This document shows, in pieces, positions 45,237 to 54,379 of a stretch of 54,379 nt of DNA. A program made the position numbers and the translations under genes. Positions within the stretch are counted from its first letter, which is position 1. Each line of letters opens with the position of its first letter. Origin of the DNA: Bacteroidetes bacterium UBA2664 (GTDB lineage Bacteria; Bacteroidota; Rhodothermia; Balneolales; Balneolaceae); the NCBI GenBank assembly GCA_002359315.1, contig DEMS01000018.1, forward strand, positions 788-55,166, in the 5' to 3' direction. The notes under the pieces were generated by a model that was given only the letters and a program-made list of their open reading frames with translations, was not told where the DNA came from and made no database searches.

Positions 45237-46076
45237 TCAACTCTTCAGCATTCGAAGTAGTCTGGAAATTTTTCTTTTAAGCTTTGGCCGCTTTACAATA
45301 AAGTCTAAAAAGCCATGCTCCAATAAGTATTCAGATGTCTGAAAATCTTCCGGTAAATCTCTCCCAATTGTTTGTCGAATAACTCTTGGCCCTGCAAATC
45401 CAATGAGTGCACCCGGTTCCGCGATATTAAAATCTCCCAGCATTGCAAAACTTGCCGTAACACCCCCCGTAGTTGGATTCGTCATAAGTGATATATATGG
45501 AATATTCTCTTTATCAAGCAGTGCCAATTTTGCTGATGTCTTAGCCAATTGCATCAAACTGATCACACTCTCCATCATTCTTGCACCACCCGATTGTGAT
45601 ATAATCATGAGAGGTATCTTTTTTTCACGGGCATGATCGATTGCGATACTCAATCTTTCACCCACCACAGCGCCCATGCTTCCACCAATAAATGCAAAAT
45701 CCATACAAGCGATCACTATGTCTTGCTTATCCAGTTTCCCAACTCCAACCCTGCACGCATCTGTAAGACCCGATTTCTTCTGAGTTTCTACAATTCGATC
45801 ACTATATTTTTTTCGATCAACAAATTCAAGCGGATCGGAAGGCAAAACATCGTCACCAATCTCCTTAAATTTTCCATCATCGAACAGAATAGAAAAATAC
45901 TCTTCACTTCCGATTCGGAAATGATAGCCACTTAATGGATCTACCCAAAAATTCTCTTCCAGCTCCCTTTTATGGATCATTTCCCCGGTTGTAGGTACTT
46001 TAATCCAAATCCCTTCGGGCATGTCCTTCTTCTTACTGGTCTGAATGTTGTTGTCTTTTCTTTTAAACCACGACAT
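45237..46076 (-). CDS. accD: acetyl-CoA carboxylase carboxyltransferase subunit beta (279 aa), zinc ribbon lost
   Basis: Transfers carboxyl from biotin to acetyl-CoA with AccA in the first step of fatty acid synthesis. The carboxyltransferase core is standard: GGSMGAVVGERLSIAIDHA, MIISQSGGARMMESVISLMQ and SLMTNPTTGGVTASFAMLGD. The N-terminal zinc ribbon is still recognisable by its frame (EGIWIKVPTT, NFWVDPLSGYHFRI), but all four metal cysteines are gone; the equivalents are V27, T30, D46 and S49. So it should not bind zinc there. accA is not in the window. Two overlapping hairpins lie upstream, between it and tsaB. Confidence 0.93.
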   Translation of the reverse strand: MSWFKRKDNNIQTSKKKDMPEGIWIKVPTTGEMIHKRELEENFWVDPLSGYHFRIGSEEYFSILFDDGKFKEIGDDVLPSDPLEFVDRKKYSDRIVETQKKSGLTDACRVGVGKLDKQDIVIACMDFAFIGGSMGAVVGERLSIAIDHAREKKIPLMIISQSGGARMMESVISLMQLAKTSAKLALLDKENIPYISLMTNPTTGGVTASFAMLGDFNIAEPGALIGFAGPRVIRQTIGRDLPEDFQTSEYLLEHGFLDFIVKRPKLKRKISRLLRMLKS

Positions 46077-46182
46077 AATGAATCATTTTATTTTTATGAC
46101 TTCTAAAATAACGAATAATGACCTAAGCAAAAATGTTATTCCAAAAAAAGGCTGATACTCTTTTATGTTCGAATAAATTACA

Positions 46183-46213
46183 CAATGTTGGATCAAGCAT
46201 AACATTGCTTGAT
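46183..46213 (-). promoter_or_regulatory. two mutually exclusive hairpins in the tsaB-accD gap
   Basis: CAATGTT (46183-46189)/AACATTG (46201-46207) and ATCAAGC (46192-46198)/GCTTGAT (46207-46213) are both perfect 7-bp stems, but they interleave so only one can form. They lie about 110-140 bases before accD in the direction of transcription. It could be a leader switch or overlapping operators. No T-run follows either hairpin. Confidence 0.4.
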
Positions 46214-46255
46214 TTAAAATCCATTGAACGTTATTAACGGGCGTGTAACATCAAA

Positions 46256-46924
46256 TTACTGATTGTTTAACTGTGACATCGTTAGATATTCTGGTTCAAA
46301 TAACTCAACACTCCTTTCTTTAAACAGACGCCGAAGTGCAGTGTCTTCCCACGCTATAATTAAATTTTTAGCGGATATATTCTCCTCATCAATCCACGTA
46401 TCAGCTGTTTTATGAAGATAATTTATTCGGTGTAAACCGGTACCCGTTACGATATCACCTCTTTTAATATTCATTTCAATATCTGTGATTTTCAAAATTT
46501 TCTCTTCACTTAACTCAAGATCATACTCAACTGTTTTTACAATTTTCTGATAATATAAATGCTCTCTTCTGGCATCAATTACTGAATGAACGATTTGAGG
46601 TTTGTTGATCAGAAAAGGTGATGCATAAGACGTTAGTGATGATAATGAGTAGAGGGGTATCTTTTGATTAAATAAGAGCCCTTTAATGGCAGATGCCCCT
46701 ATCCTCAGGCCGGTATAGGATCCCGGACCATGACTAAAAAGTACAAAATCTAAATCTCCCGTTTGATTAGCATACTCCTCCATTAACTCCTGAATAAACA
46801 AAAATGTATTCGCTGAATGAACACCCGATCCCTTTATTTTTTTTTCACTTATCACACCATTACCACTTCTTATTGCAATGGAACAGACAGGTGTGGCAGT
46901 TTCTATGGCTAAAATTGTACTCAT
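46256..46924 (-). CDS. tsaB: tRNA threonylcarbamoyladenosine biosynthesis protein TsaB (222 aa)
   Basis: ASKHA-fold partner of TsaD in making t6A37 of ANN-decoding tRNAs. Typical start STILAIETATPVCSIAI, GSGVHSANTFLFIQELM, and SHGPGSYTGLRIGASAIKGL, the segment shared by TsaB and TsaD. It lacks the HxxxH metal motif of TsaD, as expected. Its ATG overlaps the stop of the upstream DUF3857 gene by one base, so the two are coupled. tsaD is not in the window. Confidence 0.92.
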   Translation of the reverse strand: MSTILAIETATPVCSIAIRSGNGVISEKKIKGSGVHSANTFLFIQELMEEYANQTGDLDFVLFSHGPGSYTGLRIGASAIKGLLFNQKIPLYSLSSLTSYASPFLINKPQIVHSVIDARREHLYYQKIVKTVEYDLELSEEKILKITDIEMNIKRGDIVTGTGLHRINYLHKTADTWIDEENISAKNLIIAWEDTALRRLFKERSVELFEPEYLTMSQLNNQ

Positions 46925-48918
46925 TAATTATCTATTATCCATGTTTCATTACTTAATTGAACCCATCGATTATAGATTTTACGCAGTTCTGCATAATTTT
47001 CTGCCGGGAAATCTTTACTCCTTATTTCTATATCAAACGAATACTCTATTTGATTCCCATCCATAAAATACTCTTCCAAAAGTGATGCCTTTGGCAGGCT
47101 TGTGCTTCTGGTATCACCGGCTACATCAAACGAGTACCCTCTGGGTAATTCGATATTGTATTGGATATTTATAGACTCCGGACCATCCAGTGTAATGGGA
47201 ATACGACGTTCTTCGGACTCAAATGGATTACTGAATAAATAACCAACCACCATGGGTCGAAATTCAATACCATCTGAAAAAGTTACTGAGTAATTGCGAA
47301 TCGAAAAATCACTCATTAACTGCACCTTATCCGGATTTTCCGAATCTATTTCCACAACACTGTTGTTTAAAATTGTTTCGGGATAAACATCAAAAAATGT
47401 TTCTGAAATGATGCGGTCATGTGCTCTGCCGCTCTGTAAATCTTCCCTGATATTTCTTGAAGGATATCCAAATGCAGTAGCCAAGATTGTACCATTTAAA
47501 TCACCACGGTCATTTAGTGTTGCATTGAGTTCGATATCTAACATAAAACGGCTTAAATCAGGCTCAACGGCTATCCATTCATGGTGGTCTTTCCTTACAA
47601 TCATCCCATCTCCATTATTTGAATCAATAGTAATAAGACCGGGCAGACTGTTCGGAAATGAGGCATCCATAAATTGAGTTTTGCCATCAATTTCACTGGC
47701 AATTAACACTCGATTAAACTGAAAAAGTGATGGGAATTCCCGATTGATGCGGCCAAATTCTCTCCCAGAAATATACATTGGATAAGCATCAATTCCTGCA
47801 CCTCTCAAAAGCGCTAATAGTGTGAGATTGATCTCGGCCTGATTGGAAGGTTCTCCATCCAGAACATGGTTCAGACCTCTTTCTGCAAATATTGAGTTTT
47901 GTCCATTAAACTGAACATGTGAATTTACATAGGCAAAAACAGAATCCTGAATTGATGTTAAATCTGATAAATTTTCTGAAAACTGACTCCCCAAATCATT
48001 CAAATGCGGATATAAATTAATGAATTCATAGGGGTTATTATTTCTAAGTATTTGAGCTGTCACAAACTCCCAGCTATTCTCAAGAGGTTGCCTGGGTATG
48101 CCAAATTCACTGATTTGAAACTTCAGTTTACCTCTTACATCATCTATTGATGAGACATAAGAGTCTGTATCCATTGCCGGAATATTCTCCGCAGTCCATC
48201 TTTGAAGCAGGATAGATTCAGGCCTTCGATAGGTAAATATTAGAGGAACACTACTTGTATCCACTCTCTGCTCAGCATACTGAACGCCAAAATCTGCGTT
48301 TTCTTCAATAATGTTATAGCGTATCAGATTTGAATTCTGGAAGTTTAATTCCGCCTTTCGGGTCGGAACTCTTTCCGAAAAATAAAAATCCGGTAATTCC
48401 TCAATATAACGTCTCTCCAGTCTATATTTATATTCGAGCACCGAGCCCTGCTCCACATCCGGCAATTCAAATTCAATCATTCTATATCGACTGTTCAATT
48501 CAACAAATCGCAGTTGATTCTCTTGTAAAACTGAAACTCGTCCATCGGGTTGATATGTAATCCCTTCAATATGCTGAACACTTTCAATTCCATCCGCAAA
48601 ATAGAATGGAATACCAACAAGAGATGCTTCAGCTTGTTGAATCGGATCATCACTGTAAACTTTAATTCGAATTAGGTAATCGATGGCAGCAATCAAGCTT
48701 CTGCCTTCCTCTAACATCCGAATTGAAGATTCTTTGAGGATATACTCATAGGGAAAATTATGATTGGCCTGAATCTGAAGGTCTTCATGAGTGAGGGTGC
48801 CAAATTTTTCAAAAATATCCATTTCACCCAGTATATCCGGGTCATTTTGGCTAATTGCTTTTTCAGCCTGAAGATGAAAAAACATGAAAAACAACAAAAA
48901 TCCGTAGTACAGCCTCAT
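46924..48918 (-). CDS. DUF3857 / transglutaminase-like exported protein, catalytic cysteine absent (664 aa)
   Basis: Signal peptide (GFLLFFMFFHLQAEKAISQ, 5-23), then a DUF3857 domain (YRMIEFELPDVEQGSVLEYKY) and a transglutaminase-like domain around 330-420, with an immunoglobulin-like tail (MLDIELNATLNDRGDLNGTI). In active transglutaminases the nucleophile lies in a GDCKDK-like motif before LLxALLR; here the segment reads EPSNQAEINLTLLALLRGAG, with no cysteine. It therefore resembles the non-catalytic DUF3857 group common in Bacteroidota. The role may be binding in the envelope. Unknown function. Confidence 0.85.
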   Translation of the reverse strand: MRLYYGFLLFFMFFHLQAEKAISQNDPDILGEMDIFEKFGTLTHEDLQIQANHNFPYEYILKESSIRMLEEGRSLIAAIDYLIRIKVYSDDPIQQAEASLVGIPFYFADGIESVQHIEGITYQPDGRVSVLQENQLRFVELNSRYRMIEFELPDVEQGSVLEYKYRLERRYIEELPDFYFSERVPTRKAELNFQNSNLIRYNIIEENADFGVQYAEQRVDTSSVPLIFTYRRPESILLQRWTAENIPAMDTDSYVSSIDDVRGKLKFQISEFGIPRQPLENSWEFVTAQILRNNNPYEFINLYPHLNDLGSQFSENLSDLTSIQDSVFAYVNSHVQFNGQNSIFAERGLNHVLDGEPSNQAEINLTLLALLRGAGIDAYPMYISGREFGRINREFPSLFQFNRVLIASEIDGKTQFMDASFPNSLPGLITIDSNNGDGMIVRKDHHEWIAVEPDLSRFMLDIELNATLNDRGDLNGTILATAFGYPSRNIREDLQSGRAHDRIISETFFDVYPETILNNSVVEIDSENPDKVQLMSDFSIRNYSVTFSDGIEFRPMVVGYLFSNPFESEERRIPITLDGPESINIQYNIELPRGYSFDVAGDTRSTSLPKASLLEEYFMDGNQIEYSFDIEIRSKDFPAENYAELRKIYNRWVQLSNETWIIDN

Positions 48919-48937
48919 ATCATATTCTCAATCGAGA

Positions 48938-50239
48938 TCAGTTTTTTAGCTCATTCACTGAAAACCGATTTTTATTATAGACTGCAATCGCCCTGCCAGT
49001 CAATTTTTCGTCGATATAGGGTGAATTTTTGGATTTAGATCGAACTTCAGACGCTGAATAAACCCATTCCTCCTCACTATTAAACAGAGTTAGATTCGCT
49101 TTATTACCCTCTTTAATAATTGGGATCTCCAGATTTAATATTTTCCGGGGATTTATGACGAGTTTATCTAATATTTCATGAAGAGTGAGATGACCGGGCT
49201 CTAAAAGTCTTTTCACACAAATACTCCATGCCGTTTCCAGTCCGATGATACCATTCGGAGCATAAATAAACTCAACCTCTTTCTCTTCAATCGAGTGTGG
49301 TGCGTGATCTGTACAGATAACATCGATTGTACCATCTTTTAATCCTTCAACCATGGCATCTACATCATCCTGAGTTCGAAGAGGTGGGTGCATTTTTACA
49401 CGAGTATCATAATTTCTTCGTTCAACTTCTTCATCGGTCAGGTCAAAATGATGAGTACATACCTCCGTAGTAACATTGATCCCATCTGCTTTGGCTTGTC
49501 GAACCAAATCCACACCCTTTCGGGTACTAATGTGGGCAACATGCACATGTCCACCTGTAAAATCAGCTAATAAAATATCTCTTGCGATCATCGTTTCTTC
49601 CGCAATACCGGGAGTGCCATCCAATCCAAGCCGGGTTGATACCTCCCCTTCGTGCATGTGACCGGGCCGGGATAAGTCCAAATCCTCTTCATGATTGATA
49701 ATTGGAACATTCAGCATAGATGAATATTCCAAAGCGACTCTCATAACCTGTGAACTGGACACAGGATCACCATCATCGCTAAATGCGACAGCTCCTCCCT
49801 GTTTCATGTCCGACATCTCAGCGATGGATTTTCCTGCTCTCTCTTTTGTGACACATCCAATCGGATGCACATCCACAAGCTGGTCTTTTGATTTATTGCG
49901 AATGAACTCAACAACATCCCGTGTATGAATGGCCGGTTTTGTGTTGGGCATGCAGGCGACTTCGGTAAAACCGCCAAATATTGCCGATCTGCACCCTGAT
50001 TCTATCGTCTCTTTGTGTTCAAAGCCGGGTTCGCGAAAATGAACATGCATATCCATCCAGCCGGCACTGACATATGCCCCGCCTGCATCAAACAGCTCTT
50101 CACCTTTATTGTGTGTAATATTCTGTGCAATCTCATGGAAAATTCCGTCTTTGATTCGGATATCCATTACTTTTTCCCCGTCAAATCCATCCCCTACAGG
50201 TTTTACATTCTTAAGCAGCAGATTTGGTAGTATAGTCAT
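48938..50239 (-). CDS. pyrC: dihydroorotase, class I (433 aa)
   Basis: Cyclises carbamoyl-aspartate in pyrimidine synthesis. Metal-site motifs are intact: MDMHVHFREPGFEHKE, the substrate segment ACMPNTKP, AVAFSDDGDPV (the Asp used in this class), INHEEDLDLS, HVAHIST and CTDHAPH. The length and pattern fit the PyrC type I (about 430 residues) rather than the catalytically dead PyrC' partner. It follows the CheB-CheR-kinase gene on the same strand by 137 bases and precedes the DUF3857 gene by 19. Confidence 0.93.
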   Translation of the reverse strand: MTILPNLLLKNVKPVGDGFDGEKVMDIRIKDGIFHEIAQNITHNKGEELFDAGGAYVSAGWMDMHVHFREPGFEHKETIESGCRSAIFGGFTEVACMPNTKPAIHTRDVVEFIRNKSKDQLVDVHPIGCVTKERAGKSIAEMSDMKQGGAVAFSDDGDPVSSSQVMRVALEYSSMLNVPIINHEEDLDLSRPGHMHEGEVSTRLGLDGTPGIAEETMIARDILLADFTGGHVHVAHISTRKGVDLVRQAKADGINVTTEVCTHHFDLTDEEVERRNYDTRVKMHPPLRTQDDVDAMVEGLKDGTIDVICTDHAPHSIEEKEVEFIYAPNGIIGLETAWSICVKRLLEPGHLTLHEILDKLVINPRKILNLEIPIIKEGNKANLTLFNSEEEWVYSASEVRSKSKNSPYIDEKLTGRAIAVYNKNRFSVNELKN

Positions 50240-50303
50240 AGTAACAGTGTGATCTTTTTGCCTAAATATAGGCTGATTAGATGGGAAAAACGATTCTCAC
50301 TCC

Positions 50304-50336
50304 CAAGCTTTTTAAAAATACTTTGAAGTAAGCTTG
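50304..50336. repeat. 7-bp inverted repeat between the kinase gene and pyrC
   Basis: CAAGCTT (50304-50310) and AAGCTTG (50330-50336) with a 19-base centre, 41 bases after the kinase stop. A weak terminator or an operator. Confidence 0.3.
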
Positions 50337-50376
50337 ATCTACTTGATTTGACCTGCCCAAACAAGATGTGATAAGT

Positions 50377-53300
50377 TCAGTCGGCTAACAATTTTTGGAT
50401 ATCGAAAAAGAAGGTACTCCCCTTCCCCGGTTCACTCTCAACCCAAATATCCCCTTTATGAATTTGGGCTATATTTTTTGTGACTGACAGTCCAATCCCA
50501 GTACTGTCGTCCCTTTTCTGCAGAGTCGTAAAAATTTTGAATATATTTTCAAATTGATCCTTTTCAATTCCAATCCCATTGTCTGATACACTAAAACGGT
50601 ATGAATTCTCATTCTCTACACAACTGATATGTATTCGAAGCGATCGATCACTTCTATATTTTATTGCATTTGTAATCAGATTGATCAATAACCTCTTGAA
50701 AAGAATCGGGTAGACACGAATTCGTTTTACATCAGAATCAAACCTCATCTCACCATCTACCTCATGTAAAGGATCTTTAAAAACCTGTCTTAACTCATTC
50801 ATAACTTCATTAAGATCAATCCATTCCAGGTCCTCATTGATCTGACCGGATCGGGAATATTCGAGGAGATTCTCTATTAACCGGTCCATCTCATTGGAAG
50901 CTTTATAGATAATCTTAAAATATTCGTCCAGCTTTTCTTGTGATATTTGATCTCTCTTCTTTTTGATCAATTCGATCATTCCCTTAATATTTCGAAGTGG
51001 GGTTTTTAAATCATGGGATGCAATATATGCGAACTGCTGAAGATTTTTATTTAACCCTTCAAGTTTCAGGTTTTTCTCTCTCAGCAGATCATTTAGTTTA
51101 CGAATCTGAAATTCATACTCTTTTTGATTGGTAACTTCATGCTGAATGGAGAAAAATCCAACCATTTGATTGTCTTTATTGATCATCGGTTCACAGTGGA
51201 TATGAATCCAGTACTTTTCTCCGGATTTTGAGTAATTGATTACGTCTACATCAAAAGGCTGGCGTTCTTCGATTGCATCATGCATGATGGCAACCGTTTC
51301 CGGATCTGTCTCTTCTCCTTGTAAGAAATCGCCCGGTTTTCTCCCCAACACTTCATTTTCATCAAAACCTGTAATCAACTCAAATGCACGGTTTGTAAAA
51401 GTGATTTTACCCTCCAGATCTGTGATCACAACAGAGTTTGTCGTCTGTTCAACAACCATTGACGATTGATCAACCAGTTGCTCCATTCGAGCTATTTCAT
51501 TAAAATCCCGTGTAATCGCTATTAACATAGAAATTTCGCCGGAAGAGTCTGTGACCTGCTTCAATACCGTCTCTAACCACTGTTCATTTTGGTTCTTAGT
51601 CTTGATTTTATACTTAATCACACCCACATTTTTCCCATAAATCAACTCTTTAAATTTTTCAGCCCATCGTTTCTGAGATTTCTCATCTGCCATTAACTGA
51701 CTTGGCTGCATCTCAATTAATTCAATATCATTATAGCCTGTTAACTGATAACAGGAGGGGGTTACATATTTAAATGAGCCGTTCAAATCGTGCAAACTGA
51801 CCATTTCATTGATATTATTCGTAATTAAATTGAATAGGTCAGACTGTTCCTTAAACTTCATGCTGGCGGAATCCATCGATTCGCTGATCAGCTCCAATTT
51901 TCGATTTGCTTTTGAAACTGAGCTTACATCAACAAATGACAATACAACACCTTTTACCTCTTTCCTCGATGTGATGAATGGAGCAATTCTGATGATAAAT
52001 TCTTGTCCGGATGAATCAACCACAGTGGATTCAAATGGAATCATCGTCTCATGAACACGTTCAACATGCGATATAAAATCTTTCAGTTGTAAGTTGCTCC
52101 TGAAGTGGCTGATATGTCTGCCAATATCCTGCGGCATTAACTGTAAGATCTTCTTTACTGCCGGTGTGTATTTCCGGATTTGCAGGTTTGAATCTAAAAA
52201 CAGAATTGCAATTTCTGTACTCTGAATCAGGTTATTCAGGTCATTATTGCTTTCTGAAAGCTCAACTACTTTCTCCTGAAATTCGGCATTAACCGTATAA
52301 AGTTCTTCATTTACCGACTCCAGCTCCTCATTGGAACTTTGCAACTCTTCATTCGTAGCCTGAAGCTCTTCATTACTTGCTTCTAATTCCTCAATAGTAG
52401 ACTGCAGATTTTCCTGATTAATTCGCAGTTCTCTCTCTAAAACATTAATTTTATCCTTGGATGCAGCGCTTAAATCAACTTTGTTTGAGGGATCTGTGTC
52501 CAGATCTTCTTCCATCTCTTTGAAAGAAGCAGCTAAAAAGGTTTGCCCGCCCTGATCCGGCAAACGTTTGATCTCAATTTCAATTCTGTCTACCCCACTG
52601 TAAACTTTTTTAAGATCTTCATTCAGTTGCACATTTGACAAGATCAAAGGTTCACCGGCCTTAAGTACTTTATTCGCAAGCAATTCGAATGGAAGGCTCA
52701 TTTCATCAGGCAGCATCCGTACCAGATTGGTCGTAATCACCCCTTTTGGCAGCTTAAGCCACTGGCTAACCCGGCCGGTTGTATGAATTAATTCAAACGA
52801 ATCACTGAAGACAACCGTATCCGGAGTAAATTCCTGAATAATGGCCTCCTGAATATCATTCAAAAGCCGTTTAGAAGTGTTATAAGCAAATCTGTCATGA
52901 ACTGCAGCTTTTACAGTGCCCGTATTTGGTTTTGGCGGTTCCGGTAATTTTTCCGTTTTTGCTCGTAGATCCGCTGATTTTTTACTGTTAATATTTAAGA
53001 AGATATTATGTTTACTATCTATTTCACTAAACTGATCACTTGCTTTACCGAGAGATTCACTTGATCCCAAAAACAAATATCCATTTTTCTTTAATGAAAA
53101 CTGGAATAGCTGAAAGAGTCGCTGTTGGATATCGCCGTTTAAATAGATTAGAAAATTACGGCAGCTCAACAAATCGATGTTACTGAATGGAGGGTCCTGG
53201 ATAATATTGTGTTGGGAAAATACGACCATATCCCGAATCTCTTTTGCTATGGTATATCCTTTTTTTTGGGCAACAAAATAAGATCTGAAAATCCTTGCAG

Positions 53301-54379
53301 GAACTTCGTTAATTACACTTTCCGGTAAAATTCTTTGTGATGCCAGCCGGATTGCTTCCCCATCCAGATCTGTAGCAAAAATGGTTACTTCAAACTGTAG
53401 ATCATGTTTTCGAAGATAATTCTTGAAAAGCATTGCCAGAGAATACGCCTCTTCACCGGTTGAACATGCCGGCACCCAAACTCTTATCGTTTTGGATTCA
53501 GTATTTGCCTCAATAATTTTTGGAATTACATTTTCTGCAATCGATACAAACGCTTTTTCATCCCGGAAAAAGCTTGTCACCCCGATCAGCAGCTCACCGG
53601 CCAAGTTATGGGCTTCTACGGGTGTTTTTTCAAGATATTCGGTATAATCTTTAAGATTCGTGTACCCCTGAATACCCATCCTTCGGACCGTCCGTCTGTA
53701 AATTGTAGATATTTTATAATCTTCAAAATTTACATTGGTTTCCCTTTTAATGATTGAGATGATTTTATCAATCTGATTCTGATGACGCTCTACCGTTTTT
53801 GCATCAAAATTTAATACCTCTTTTCGATTTAAAAATTGGTCGAGCTCTGCCGGTATATTCTCAATTGAACAAATTTTATCAACAGCCCCAGTTAGAATGG
53901 CATTTTTAGGCATGCCATCAAATTTTGCTGTTTGAGGATCTTGCGCAATGACCAATCCGCCATGCTCCTTGATATATTTGATTCCTTCAGATCCGTCACT
54001 ACCGGTGCCTGACAGAACGATCGCAGCGGATTGAAATTGAAACTCTGAGGCAAGGGACTCAAAAAATTTACTGATCGGATAACTCAGCTTTTTATCCTCT
54101 TTTTCTGTGAGTTTGAAACGGTTGCCAATCAGTTCAACAAATTTTTGCGGAGGATTCAGGTAGATATGATTTGGCTTCAGCTCCATGTTGTCTTCAATGA
54201 CCTGAATCGGCAGAAATGTATGGCGAGCTAAAAGCTCATCCATTAAACTCTTATGATTTGGCGCAAGATGCTGAATGATGACAAATACGTATCCGGTTTT
54301 TAAATCAATCAGATCGAATAATTCCTCAAGAGGCTCGAGACCCCCTGCAGAGGCACTGTCGGCTTCCCCATAAACTGGG
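50377..54379 (-). CDS. CheB-CheR-PAS-histidine kinase fusion protein, 5' end outside the window (at least 1333 aa)
   Basis: Giant sensory protein. The open frame runs past the ATG at 54243 to the window edge: the 45 upstream codons read on as SASAGGLEPLEELFDL and IIQHLAPNHKSL, the CheB methylesterase with its nucleophile serine (GxSxGG) and histidine, so 54243 is internal. The third triad residue is in LSGTGSDGSEG. Next comes a CheR methyltransferase (GVTSFFRDEKAF, VWVPACSTGEEAYSLAML), a glutamate-rich coiled coil (SNEELQATNEEL repeats), about three PAS domains, HisKA (FAYIASHDLKTPLRNI) and HATPase (NLITNAIKYR, DNGIGIEKD, GIGLSVTKNI). No receiver domain follows. Probably a soluble cytoplasmic signalling hub. 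No chemotaxis genes are nearby, so the target is unknown. Confidence 0.93.
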   Translation of the reverse strand, partial: PVYGEADSASAGGLEPLEELFDLIDLKTGYVFVIIQHLAPNHKSLMDELLARHTFLPIQVIEDNMELKPNHIYLNPPQKFVELIGNRFKLTEKEDKKLSYPISKFFESLASEFQFQSAAIVLSGTGSDGSEGIKYIKEHGGLVIAQDPQTAKFDGMPKNAILTGAVDKICSIENIPAELDQFLNRKEVLNFDAKTVERHQNQIDKIISIIKRETNVNFEDYKISTIYRRTVRRMGIQGYTNLKDYTEYLEKTPVEAHNLAGELLIGVTSFFRDEKAFVSIAENVIPKIIEANTESKTIRVWVPACSTGEEAYSLAMLFKNYLRKHDLQFEVTIFATDLDGEAIRLASQRILPESVINEVPARIFRSYFVAQKKGYTIAKEIRDMVVFSQHNIIQDPPFSNIDLLSCRNFLIYLNGDIQQRLFQLFQFSLKKNGYLFLGSSESLGKASDQFSEIDSKHNIFLNINSKKSADLRAKTEKLPEPPKPNTGTVKAAVHDRFAYNTSKRLLNDIQEAIIQEFTPDTVVFSDSFELIHTTGRVSQWLKLPKGVITTNLVRMLPDEMSLPFELLANKVLKAGEPLILSNVQLNEDLKKVYSGVDRIEIEIKRLPDQGGQTFLAASFKEMEEDLDTDPSNKVDLSAASKDKINVLERELRINQENLQSTIEELEASNEELQATNEELQSSNEELESVNEELYTVNAEFQEKVVELSESNNDLNNLIQSTEIAILFLDSNLQIRKYTPAVKKILQLMPQDIGRHISHFRSNLQLKDFISHVERVHETMIPFESTVVDSSGQEFIIRIAPFITSRKEVKGVVLSFVDVSSVSKANRKLELISESMDSASMKFKEQSDLFNLITNNINEMVSLHDLNGSFKYVTPSCYQLTGYNDIELIEMQPSQLMADEKSQKRWAEKFKELIYGKNVGVIKYKIKTKNQNEQWLETVLKQVTDSSGEISMLIAITRDFNEIARMEQLVDQSSMVVEQTTNSVVITDLEGKITFTNRAFELITGFDENEVLGRKPGDFLQGEETDPETVAIMHDAIEERQPFDVDVINYSKSGEKYWIHIHCEPMINKDNQMVGFFSIQHEVTNQKEYEFQIRKLNDLLREKNLKLEGLNKNLQQFAYIASHDLKTPLRNIKGMIELIKKKRDQISQEKLDEYFKIIYKASNEMDRLIENLLEYSRSGQINEDLEWIDLNEVMNELRQVFKDPLHEVDGEMRFDSDVKRIRVYPILFKRLLINLITNAIKYRSDRSLRIHISCVENENSYRFSVSDNGIGIEKDQFENIFKIFTTLQKRDDSTGIGLSVTKNIAQIHKGDIWVESEPGKGSTFFFDIQKLLAD

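Noticed and set aside
54241..54243. ATG at 54241-54243 as the start of the CheB-CheR-kinase
   Set aside because: The in-frame codons upstream encode the CheB GxSxGG and QHLAPNHKS motifs, so this methionine is internal.
1..54379. CRISPR arrays, insertion sequences, prophage or toxin-antitoxin modules
   Set aside because: No regularly spaced repeats, transposase, integrase or phage genes were seen on either strand.

Overview
The window is A+T-rich bacterial chromosome dominated by housekeeping genes. The family mix points to the Bacteroidota/Rhodothermota/Balneolota side of the FCB group: DUF3109, TIGR02757/DUF2400, DUF3857, a fused alpha/beta 2-oxoacid dehydrogenase E1, an Aquifex-type aconitase, Tat-exported oxidoreductases, formylglycine sulfatases and serine palmitoyltransferase. 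A Balneolales-like marine bacterium is my best guess. This is inference, because there is no rRNA in the window. No CRISPR array, intact insertion sequence or prophage was seen.

Layout. Positions 1-383 hold tRNA-His, tRNA-Glu and extra copies of the tRNA-Glu 3' end. Positions 403-7429 (minus strand) hold a block of exported enzymes: two sulfatases, an RraA-type aldolase-like protein with a Sec signal, an enolase-superfamily acid-sugar dehydratase-like protein with a Tat signal, a BASS-family transporter, and a 56-residue tatA. A secreted CE1-like esterase (7954-9141) diverges from this block. Next come an Aquifex-type aconitase, an Rrf2 regulator, a 725-base gene-free interval with a candidate structured RNA, and a Tat-exported Gfo/Idh/MocA protein. 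Positions 14190-15985 hold a methyltransferase and a GT2 glycosyltransferase. Positions 16167-21864 hold a MerR-like regulator, heme O synthase, an Smr protein, the E1 fusion and fumarase.

Positions 22056-27819 look like a lipid locus. Serine palmitoyltransferase abuts a GNAT protein resembling bacterial ceramide synthase. Two GT4 glycosyltransferases lie upstream, and a divergent SDR could be the ceramide reductase. Together they could build ceramide and glycosylate it. The rest (27837-50239) is core machinery: mutY, TIGR02757, rpsU, radA, a flippase-like membrane protein, fbaB, dusB, serS, an Lrp regulator, rpoN, DUF3109, dprA, obgE, accD, tsaB, a DUF3857 protein and pyrC. The right edge is a very large CheB-CheR-PAS-histidine kinase protein cut by the window end.

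Main points for a second look: the apparently complete periplasmic degradation-and-uptake cluster with its own tatA; the candidate RNA gene near 12432-12698; the ceramide/glycolipid locus; an AccD that has lost all four zinc-ribbon cysteines; a MutY with an intact Nudix box; and overlapping, mutually exclusive hairpins between tsaB and accD.
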